From Thinopyrum elongatum (lineage: Eukaryota > Streptophyta > Magnoliopsida > Poales > Poaceae), in the NCBI GenBank assembly GCA_011799875.1, contig CM022299.1:353630526-353694525 (forward strand): a DNA stretch of 64,000 bases, written 5' to 3'. Positions 55,853 to 64,000 of the stretch are shown here, in pieces. Position 1 is the stretch's first letter; every line of letters starts with the position of its first letter. The position numbers were made by a program, and so were the translations under genes. The notes beneath the pieces were generated by a model. The model searched no databases. It was not told the DNA's origin and saw only the letters and a program-made list of their open reading frames with translations.

Positions 55853-56166
55853 GGCTTCTTATCATGAAGTCGAAAGGACGGGTGCGTGGAAGGACGGCAT
55901 TGGGCTGCACGCCCTCTAGAAAGGTGTGCGTAACCCTTGCCCCAAGGAATGGCATTAAACCCTGATGGTCCCACCTCGATCTCGAGATATCTTCGGATCC
56001 CAGAATCTTGAAAACTGTCTGGACCCGGGTATATTAGAGCGGGTTCCGGATAATGTTCGGCGAAATTGATATAGCTTCATAAAGGAATAAAAGAACTCGT
56101 CTCGCAAGCCAATGATGTGAATATTCCGGAGGACAATCCCCGGTGTTGGAGGCAAGTTCGGGGGCT
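55853..56166 (+). other. Element 2 spacer with polypurine tract
   Basis: Non-coding; ends with GCAAGTTCGGGGGCTAC just before the 3' LTR, the plus-strand priming tract shared with element 3. Confidence 0.6.
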
Positions 56167-56619
56167 ACGGAGGGAGTCATGGACTAAGGGGTCCTCGGGG
56201 CGATGACCCATTGTACGTGGGCCGGACTGGTGAAGCCCTATATTGACAGGAGATCTATGAAGCCGTGGTGTGCCTTCCAAGTCAAGAAGATGCAGTATCT
56301 CTTTAAACCCTTGTTGTAATCTATCTTCGGTAACCCTAACCCTATCGGTGTCTATATAAACCGAGGGTGGTAGCCATTAGGGTTAGAGCTACATTCATCA
56401 CCTCATAGCCTTAGGGTTAGCTTATGCTGATCTCGAGGTAGATCTACTCTGTAAACCACATCATACATCCAATATAATCAAGCAGGACGTAGGGTATTAC
56501 CTCTTCGAGAGGGCCCAAACCTGGGTAAACACTGTGTTCGTCGTCCCTTGTTACCCATTGACCCTAGATCCACAGCTCGGGACCCCCTACCCCGAGGTCT
56601 GCCGGTTTTGACACTGACA
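56167..56619 (+). repeat. 3' LTR of Gypsy element 2
   Basis: About 453 bp. It starts GGAGGGAGTCATGGAC (first base T changed to G) and ends GACACTGACA. TATATAAA box at 56,353-56,360. Nearly identical to the 5' LTR over most of its length. Confidence 0.9.
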
Positions 56620-56624
56620 CTGGG

Positions 56625-58147
56625 TTTAAGGATTTTGGATGCACAAGTAGTATTCCCACTTAGTACAAGGAAAGGGTAGCAAATAGATTGAGAAGCAACC
56701 AACCAAGAAACAAAAATTCTCATAAACGAGCATTAAGCATAACTAACACCGAATAATGCACCACAAGTAGGATGTAATTTCATTGCATAACTATTGACTT
56801 TCGTGCTTGAATAGGGAATCACAAACCTTAACACCAATATTCTTACTAAAGCATAATTACTCACCAATATGACTCACATATTACTATCATCATATCTCAA
56901 AACTATTACAAAGAATCAAGTTTATTTTGTTCAATGATCTTCATGAAAGTTTTTATTGTATCCCTCTTGAATATCTATCACTTTGGGACTAGTTTCATAT
57001 ATTACCATTGCTTTTGACAACCTCAAACAAATTTAAGTGAAGAACATGAGCATAAAAATTTTCGTCTCTCAAAATAATATAAGTGAAGCATGAGATAATT
57101 TCTTCAAAATTCTACCAACTCTCAAAATAATCTAAGTGAAGCATGAGAGCATATTTCTTCAAAAATCAAAGCACCACCGTGCTCAAAAAGATATAAGTGA
57201 AGCACTAGAGCAATTCCATAGCTCAAAAAATTTAAGTGAAGCACACAGAGCAATTCTAACAAATCATAGCATAATTATGGCTCTCCCAAATAGGTGTGTC
57301 CAGCAAGGATGATTGCTACCAACTAAAAAGCAAAACAAGCAAAGACTCATATAATACAAGACGCTCCAAGCAAAACTCATGATATGTGACGAATAAAAAT
57401 ATAGCTCCAAATAAAATTACCGATGGTTGTTAGAAGAAAGAGGGGGTACCTTTCGGGGCATCCCCAAGCTTAGTTGCTTGGTTCTCCTTAAATATTACCT
57501 TGGGGTACCATGTGCATCCCCAAGCTTAGGCTCTTGATACTCCTTATTCCTTCATCCATCGAGATCTCACCCAAAACTTGAAAACTTCAATCACACAAAA
57601 CTTAACAAAACCTTCGTGAGATCCGTTAGTATAAGAAAACCAATCTTTGCTTTAAGTACTGTTGAAAACCCATTCATATTTTCTTATTGCATTATACCTA
57701 CTGTATTCTAACTTTACCTTGGCTTATACCCCCCGATACAATCCATAGATTCATCAAAATAAGAAGACAATGCAACGAAAACAGAATCTATAAAAAACAG
57801 AACAGTCTGTAAAGACTCGAAATTTACTCATACTTCTGTAACTCCAAAAATTCTTAAAAATTCGGATAACATAAGAAATTTGTATATAAATCTTGTGTAA
57901 AACATTCAGAATTTTTCGTCGCTTCTGTGAATTTTAACAATTCTGTTACTGGATGCAAAAGTTTCTGCTTTTCAACAGGATCAAATCAACTATCACCCAA
58001 AGCTATCCCAAAGGCTTAACTTGGCACAAACACTAATTAAAACATAAAAAACACAATAATAACAGTAGCATAAATGTGTGAACACACAAAAACATAAATA
58101 AAAAGAGAAAAAAATATTGTATTCATTGGGTTGCCTCCCAACAAGCG
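56625..58147 (-). other. Non-coding internal region of S1, right part
   Basis: It continues the S1 internal region after the Gypsy 2 insertion and aligns with about 61,432-62,960 in S2 (GGATTTTGGAYGCACAAGTAG, ATAAGTGAAGCA repeats). AAGTGAAGCA(T/C) recurs about every 40-60 bp near 57,030-57,245, a feature shared with S2. No frame is supported. Confidence 0.7.
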
Positions 58148-58315
58148 CTAATGTTTTATGCCCCTAGCTAGGCATAAGATTTCTTCATCACAATTTTTAG
58201 ATTCACGAAACTCAAGCAAATCTTCATAAAGATAATCTAGTGCACTCAACTCACTAGCAATTGGTTCATCATGATTGGATCTTTTAAAAAGATTAGCAAG
58301 TGGACGGGGATCCAT
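58148..58315 (-). CDS. 55-codon gag start of S1, fused to 3' non-coding region
   Basis: On the reverse strand an ATG at 58,315, about 220 bp after the PBS, opens an intact frame (MDPRPLANLFKRSNHDEPIA, then LDYLYEDLLEF) ending LARGIKH and TAG. S2 has the same last residues (LCLARGIK) directly after its protease end. So S1 lacks nearly all of gag and protease through an internal deletion whose join falls near 58,170. It may be expressed as a small peptide but cannot form particles alone. Confidence 0.6.
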   Translation of the reverse strand: MDPRPLANLFKRSNHDEPIASELSALDYLYEDLLEFRESKNCDEEILCLARGIKH

Positions 58316-58568
58316 ATCAATAGATTTTTAGCAAGCGAAGATGCAAGCATATAGAAGGCACATGGCAACACAAGCAAACAAAAGATCAAACAAGAAAAAG
58401 GCAAACGAAAAGAAGGCGAATAAAAAGGCAAATAATTTTATGAAGTGGGGGAGATGAAAACGAGAGGCAAATGGCAAATAAAAGTAATTGCAAGGAGATG
58501 AGATTTGTGATTAGGAACCTGATAGATGTTGGTGATGTCTCCCCGGCAAAGGCGCCAGAAATTCTTCC
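58316..58568 (-). promoter_or_regulatory. 5' leader and primer-binding site of S1
   Basis: On the reverse strand, 11 bp after the LTR end, TGGCGCCTTTGCCGGGGAGA (from + coordinates 58,557 down to 58,538) is the common plant Gypsy primer-binding site form TGGCGCC..TGCCGGGGA. An AG-rich leader follows to the gag ATG. Confidence 0.7.
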
Positions 58569-58937
58569 TGATTGCTTGTATCTGCGTTGGTATTTCCCCG
58601 AAGAGGAGATGATGATGCAGCATAGCAACGGTAAGTATTTCCCTCAGTTATGAAACCAAGGTTATCAATCCAGCAGGAGAACCAAGCAACACTATGTAAA
58701 CGGTACCTGCACACAAAGAACAAATACTTGCAACCCAACGCGTAAGAGGGGTTGTCAATCCCTCCATAGTAAAACGACAGATAAAATTGTATGAGATTGG
58801 ACAAATAGATATAGCGAAAACACAAAATAAAATAAGTAAAGAAAAGTGCAGCAAGGTATTTTTGGGTTTTTGGAATAATAGATCTGAAAACAATATGATA
58901 AAAGATAGACCCGGGGGTCGTAGATTTCACTAGTGGC
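58569..58937 (-). repeat. 5' LTR of S1, end only
   Basis: 369 bp that match 43,027-43,395 in the 3' LTR. It stops abruptly at GTAGATTTCACTAGTGGC, where the S2 LTR begins, so S2 inserted into this LTR or replaced the rest. The remainder would lie beyond the S2 element. Confidence 0.85.
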
Positions 58938-60507
58938 TGATGCGGCAGGAAACTGCGTCGGTATTTTCCCAAAGAGGAAGGGATGATGTAGTACAGCTAG
59001 GAATTTCCCTCAGTTATGAAACCAAGGTACCAATACAGTAGGAGAACCAAGCAACACTATGTAAATGGTACCTGCACACAAAGAACAAATCCTCGCAACC
59101 CGACGCGTAAGAGGGGTTGTCAATCCCTCCTCGGTAAAAAGATAGATTGGTTTGTATGTGTTTGGATAAATAGATCAGAATAAAACGCGAAATAAAAGAT
59201 GCAAATAAAAAGTGCAGCAAAGTATTTTTGGGTTTTTGTAATAATAGATCTGAAAACAAATATGATAAAAGATAGATGTGAAAGCAATATGATGAAAGAT
59301 AGACCCGAGGGTCATAGATTTCATTAGTGGCTTCTCTCGAGAAAATAGCATACGGTGGGTAAACAAATTACTGTTGGGCAATTGATAGAAGATCGAATAA
59401 TTATGATGATATCCAAGGCAATGATCAATATATAGACATCACGTCCAAGATTAGTAGACCAACTCGTGCCTGCGTCTACTACTATTACTCCACACATCGA
59501 CCGCTATCCAACATGCATCTAGTGTATTAAGTTGATGGAGAAACGGAGTAATGCAATAAGAATGATGACATGATGTAGACAAGATCTATTCATGTAGGAA
59601 TAGACCCCCATCTTGTTATCCTTAATAGCAACAATACATATGTGCCTCGCTATCCCTTCTGTCACTGGGTGAGGACACCGTAAAATCGAACCCATCACAA
59701 AGCACCTCTTCCCATGGCAAGAAAAATCGATCTAGTTGGCCTAACTAAACCAAAGATTCGAAGAAGAAATACAAGGCTATAAATAATCATGCATATAAGA
59801 GATCAATGAAACTCAAATAATATTCATGGATATAGATCTGATCATAAAGTCAAAGTTCATCAGATCCCAACAAACACACCGCAAAAAGGTTTACATCAAA
59901 TAGATCTCCAAGAGACCATTGTATTGAGAATCAAAAAGAGAGAAGAAGCCATCTAGCTACTGCCTACGGACCCATAGGTCTATGGTGGACTACTCACGCA
60001 TCATCGGAGAGGCACCAATGAGGATGATGAACCCCTCATTGATGGTGTTAGATTGGATCTCGTGGTTCTGGAACTTGCGGCGGCTGGAATTGTGTTTCGT
60101 TTGCTCCCCTAGGGTTTCTGGAATATTTTGGTATTTATAGCGCAAAGAGGCGGTGCAGGAGACCCCCGTGGGCACGACAACCCACCAGGCCACGCCTGGG
60201 CTCCTGGGCGCGCCCTGGTGTCTTGTGGGCCCCACGGGCCTTCCCTCTGGTCCTTCCTTGGCTCCCAAGTTGTCTTCTGGTCCAAAAAAATCTCCAAAAA
60301 GTTCCACTCCATTTGGACTCCGTTTGATAGGGATATTCTGCGAAGTAAAAAACAAGCAAAAAACAGCAACTGGCACTGGCCACTATGTCAATAGGTTAGT
60401 CCCAAAAAATGATATAAAGTTGCTATAAAATTATTGTAAAACATCCAAGAATGAAAATATAACAGCATGGAACTATAAAAAATTATAGATACGTTGGAGA
60501 CGTATCA
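58938..60507 (-). repeat. 3' LTR of Sabrina-like element S2
   Basis: 1,570 bp with TGATACGTCTCC at its reverse-strand start and a CCGCATCA end. TATAAATA lies at + coordinates 60,132-60,139 (reverse strand). A local duplication (GATAAAAGATAGA twice, near 59,262 and 59,291) distinguishes it from S1, and the end next to 58,938 differs from S1 (GATGCGGCAGGAAACTGCG). Confidence 0.85.
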
Positions 60508-62993
60508 GTATCCCCAAGCTTAATTCCTGCTCGTCCTCGAGTAGGTAAATGATAAAAATGGAATTTTTGATGTGGAATGCCGCCTAACATGTTCATCACA
60601 TATTCTTTTCTTTTGTAGCATGGACATTTGGACTTTTAAATGGTTCGAGGCAATAGTCTATATTTGACATGATAACTTCAATACTCAAGCATATCAATAA
60701 GCAACCATGTGTTTCAAAATATCAACACTAAAGAAAGTTATCCCTAGCCCATCATGCTCAATCATTGATCCATTTATGAAACACACTTGAATATTAGCTA
60801 CATCCAATGCACAAGTATGATCATAGTGCTCCCTAGTTGGTGCTTTATAAGAGAAGATGGAGACTCAAATAAAAATAAAATTGCATAAAAGTAAATATAT
60901 AGGCCCTTCACAGAGGGAAGTAGAGATTTGTAGAGGTGCCAGAGCTCAAAGCTTGAATTGAAAGATAAAATATTTTGAGAGGCATGCTTTTCCCGTCAAC
61001 GAAAACGAATGAGTAATTCCCAACACTTTTCATGCTAGATATATCATAGGCAGTTCCCAAACATAAAATAAAGTTTATTCCTTTTTCCACCTTACTTTCA
61101 CACTCCACGGCTAGCCGTATCAATGGGTACCGTCCATACCAACACTTTCCAAGGAATTTATTATTTGACAACATAAAGTAAATTTCTTTTTCATTTCAGG
61201 ACTGGGAATCCTTATTACCGCCACACTCTCGTGCAATGACAAGTGAATAAGCACTCATCTTGAGAATAACACATCTAGCATCGAAACCCCCTGTTGCTTC
61301 ATGAGCGGTACGGGCACACAAAAAGGAAATTCATTTTGAAAATTAGAGTTGGCACATACAAATTTACTTAGAATGGCACGGAAATACCGCATATAGGTAG
61401 GTATGGTGGACTCATATGGCAAAACTGGGTTTAAGGATTTTGGACGCACAAGTAGTATTTCTACTTAGTACAAGTGGAGGCTAGCAAAAAGATTGAGAAG
61501 CAACCAACCAAGAAACGAAAATTCTCATAAACAAGCATTAAGCATAACTAACACCAAATAATGCACCACAAGTAGGATGTAACTTCATTGCATAACTATT
61601 GACTTTCGTGCCTACATAGGGAATCACAAACCTTAACATCAATATTCTTACTAGAGCATAATTACTCACCAACATGACTCATATATTACTATCATCATAT
61701 CTCAAAACTATTACAAAGAATCAAGTTTATTTTGTCCAATGATATTCATGAAAGTTTTTATTATATCCCTTTTGAATATCTATCACTTTAGGACTAATTT
61801 CATATATTGCAATTGCTTTTGACAAACACAAATAAATTTAAGTGAAGAACATGAGCATAAAAATTTTCATCTCTCAAAATAATATAAGTGAAGCATGAGA
61901 GAATTTCTTCAAAATCTACTAACTCTCAAATTAATCTAAGTGAAGCATGAGAGTATTTCTTCAAAAATTTCAAAGCACACCATCCTCAAAAAGATATAAG
62001 TGAAGCACTAGAGCAATTCCATGGCTCAAAAAATTTAAGTGAAGTATATAGAGCAATTCTAACAAATCATAGCATAATTTTGGCTCTCTCAAATAGGTGT
62101 GTCCAGCAAGGATACTTGTGACAAACTAAAAAGCAAAACAAGTAAAGACTCATATAATACAAGACGCTCCAAGCAAAACTAATGATATGTGATGAATAAA
62201 AATATAGCAGCAAGTAAAATACCGATGGTCGTTAGAAGAAAGAGGGGATGGCTTCCGGGCATCCCCAAGCTTAGTTGCTTGGTTCTCCTTGAATATTAAC
62301 TTGGGGTGCCATGGGGTATCCCCAAGATTAGGCTCTTGACACTACTTATTCCTTCATCCATCATGATCTCGCCCAAAACTTGAAAACTTAAATCACACAA
62401 AACTTAACAAAACTTTCGTGAGATCCGTTAGTATAAGAAAACTAATCTTTACTTTAAGTACTGTTGCAAACCCATTCAATTTTTTTTATTGAATTATACC
62501 TACTTTATTCTAACTTTACCATGGCTTATACCCCCCCCCCCAGTACAATCCATAGATTCATCAAAATAAGCACACAATGCAAAGAAAACAGAATCTGTCA
62601 GAAACAGAATGGTCTATAAAGATGCGAATTGTTCTCATACTTATGTAACTCCACAAATTCTGAAAAATTAGGACAACAGAGGAAATTTGTATATCAATCT
62701 TGTGTAAAAAATACAGAATGTTTCATGGCTTCTGTGAATTTAAACAATTCTGTTACTGGACGCAAAAGTTTATGTTTTTCAACAGGATCAAATCAACTAT
62801 CACCCAAAGCTATCCCAAAGGCTTTACTTGGTACAAACACTAATTAAAACATAAAAACACAATAATAACAGTAGCATAATTGTGCAAACACTCAAGAACA
62901 GAAAGAAAAAGGCAAAAATAAATTTTATTCATTGGGTTGCCTCCCAACAAGCGCTATCGTTTTATGCCCCTAGCTAGGCATAATGCATAGATT
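60508..62993 (-). other. Non-coding internal region of S2
   Basis: It aligns with the S1 internal region and has an uninterrupted sequence at the site where Gypsy 2 sits in S1 (about 61,426). AAGTGAAGCA words recur near 61,840-62,045. A run of ten C residues lies near 62,531. No frame is supported. Confidence 0.7.
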
Positions 62994-63389
62994 CAAGTAT
63001 CGCCATCTTTAGTTTTTGCTCCATAGGATGCCCTCGTGATCGATTCATATGGTGGCTTAATTCTTGTTCTAGGGAAGTGTTCCATACCCTTTCTTAGTGG
63101 AAATTGAAATTTAATATTGCCTTCTTTCATATCAATCACGGCACCTATAGTACGTAAAAACGGTCTACCAAGTATAATTGGACAAGACGGATTGAATCAA
63201 TATCAAGAATAATAAAATCTATGGGAACATAGTTCCTATTTGCAAGAATAAGGACATCATTAATTCTTCCCACAGGCTTTTTAATAGTAGAATCCGCCAA
63301 GTGCAAATTAAGAAAACTTTCTTCAATATCGGTAAGACCAAGCACATCACATAAAGATTTCGGAATTGTGGAAACACTAGCACCCAAAT
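62994..63389 (-). pseudogene. Retropepsin (protease) fragment of S2, truncated and frameshifted
   Basis: The reverse strand encodes LGASVSTIPKSLCDVLGL, then LHLADSTIKKPVGRINDVLI and NYVPIDFIILDID, typical of aspartic proteases of Gypsy polyproteins. A one-base loss near 63,187 shifts the frame; the shifted frame continues through LGRPFLRTIG-type sequence to TGA at 62,994. The upstream border (63,389) is the insertion point of the next LTR, directly before the L-G-A-S active-site motif, so the catalytic Asp codon is separated from the rest. Confidence 0.7.
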
Positions 63390-63984
63390 TGTCGGTGCAA
63401 CAAACCCTGGTGTATGTTGTGTCGTGGTTCTAAGTCTGACAGTAGAATAGGGGGTAGGTATGAGGAGGCAAGATCCTAGCTACGGTGAGGTTGTGCACGC
63501 AAGGTTTACGAGTTCAGGCCCTTCTCGAAGGAAGTAACAGCCCTACGTCTCGGTGCCCGGGGGCTCGGTCGATTGGATTATGCGTGAAGTTACAGGGGGT
63601 GCAAACCCTTGTGCCTGAGGAGGGGGTGGCTTATATAGAGTTCGCCAGACCCCTCCAGCCCTCAGTTACACAGGATTTAAGGTACATAAAGATGGGACGT
63701 TACTGGTAACGCCAGTAATAAAGGCATATAAATGATCATTAAGACTCCAGAGTGAACGCCTGACCGTTGCCGTTCTGAGTGAATTTAGATCTTATGTCTT
63801 CCGAGTGATTTCTGATGTGGTCGAGTGAGTACACTCCGGTCGAATGGAATTGGGTTTTTCGAGTGGAATGCTTCTGGTCGAGTGAATGGTATTGTCCTTG
63901 AATATCCCTGACTTTAAGGTAATGTCCTTGGGAAGGGTGTCTAGGTCAGGCCTATTACCCAACCCCAGGTACATGTCCTCGTCA
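63390..63984 (-). repeat. 3' LTR of a fourth Gypsy-like element, reverse
   Basis: On + it begins TGTCGGTGCAACAAACCC and ends CATGTCCTCGTCA (595 bp). On the reverse strand a CTATATAAGCC box (about 63,630-63,640) gives the direction. Next to it TTAGCCCCCGAA (63,985-63,996) is the inverse of a TTCGGGGGCTAA polypurine tract, so this is the 3' LTR of a reverse-oriented element whose body continues past the window end. Confidence 0.75.
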
Positions 63985-64000
63985 TTAGCCCCCGAATGGT
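63985..64000 (-). promoter_or_regulatory. Polypurine tract of the fourth element
   Basis: TTCGGGGGCTAA on the reverse strand directly beside the LTR; the same core (TTCGGGGGCTA) precedes the 3' LTRs of elements 2 and 3. Confidence 0.65.

Larger units (their letters stand above)
45535..56619 (+). mobile_element. Tat-type Gypsy element 2, nested in S1
   Basis: LTRs at 45,535-45,983 and 56,167-56,619 flank gag (split), pol and an antisense ORF. The 5-mers CTAGG (45,530-45,534) and CTGGG (56,620-56,624) are the target duplication with one difference. The corresponding unfilled site is present in S2 at about 61,426-61,431 (AACTGGGTTTAAGG), which proves the borders. The 3' LTR start has T changed to G (GGAGGGAG in place of TGAGGGAG). 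Confidence 0.9.
43027..58937 (-). mobile_element. Sabrina-like Gypsy retrotransposon S1 (reverse, interrupted by Gypsy 2)
   Basis: The 3' LTR is 43,027-44,599 and the start of the 5' LTR is 58,569-58,937 (cut by S2). The internal region is 44,600-45,534 plus 56,625-58,568. PPT and PBS are in the right places for reverse orientation: GGGGATGC beside 44,599, and TGGCGCC...GCCGGGGA (reverse of 58,536-58,557). The only coding part left is a 55-codon gag start. The internal region aligns along its length with that of S2. Family name by recollection of the TGATACGTCTCCAACGTATC end. Confidence 0.8.
58938..63389 (-). mobile_element. Sabrina-like Gypsy retrotransposon S2 (reverse, incomplete in window)
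   Basis: The 3' LTR is 58,938-60,507, then internal region in reverse order to a protease fragment, cut at 63,390 by another LTR element. The S2 5' part is outside the window or beyond that insertion. No reverse transcriptase lies between the protease and the LTR over about 2.5 kb, so the element appears non-autonomous. Confidence 0.8.

Overview
This window is large-genome grass DNA, most likely from the wheat tribe (Triticeae, e.g. wheat, Aegilops or barley). The evidence is a reverse-oriented solo LTR resembling the Angela/WIS/BARE Copia group, Sabrina-like Gypsy LTRs (outer end motif TGATACGTCTCCAACG), Tat-type Gypsy elements with an extra antisense gene, Stowaway and Tourist MITEs, CACTA remains, and gene fragments with plant-style introns. 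No bacterial, viral or organellar gene was seen. Family names were assigned by eye from memory of the families; no search was run.

Layout. 1-8.2 kb: low-gene DNA with a Stowaway MITE, diverged duplications, a reverse-strand coiled-coil gene remnant (about 2.49-4.95 kb, with a 3-bp-TSD MITE in one intron), a long CT/CA-rich tract (5.8-7.1 kb) and two copies of an unclassified dispersed repeat. 8.2-33.1 kb: an old gene island holding two decayed F-box/DUF295 genes and a short NAC-domain gene, with several MITEs. It is split at 13,052-26,521 by a complete but heavily mutated Tat-type Gypsy element (501-bp LTRs). 33-43 kb: a 720-bp tandem duplication and the subterminal repeats and terminus of a CACTA-like element; then the 3' part of a second Tat-type element, itself carrying a solo Angela-like LTR; then a CACTA ORF2/Ulp1-like fragment. 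43-64 kb: a nest. A reverse-oriented Sabrina-like element (S1) contains a third Tat-type Gypsy (45,535-56,619), whose gag is split by an 855-bp Mutator-type foldback element. A second Sabrina-like element (S2) sits in the far LTR of S1, and another Gypsy element begins inside the S2 protease gene at 63,390.

How the parts work together. The Gypsy elements are copy-and-paste transposons: gag makes the particle, and pol supplies protease, reverse transcriptase, RNase H and integrase. Everything autonomous here is broken. The most interesting recurring structure is the antisense, apparently spliced gene between pol and the 3' LTR of the three Tat-type elements, each with a TATA-like motif upstream on the reverse strand. 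It is convergent to gag-pol, keeps an N-terminal domain resembling the 'putative gypsy type transposon' family (PF04195), and in the two longer copies continues into coiled-coil segments. This class of antisense ORF is already known in Tat-lineage elements, but its function is not. A second signal is the decay pattern of the first element: all in-frame stops I located in its gag-pol are TAG or TGA and none is TAA, as expected if methylated CG and CHG cytosines were deaminated.
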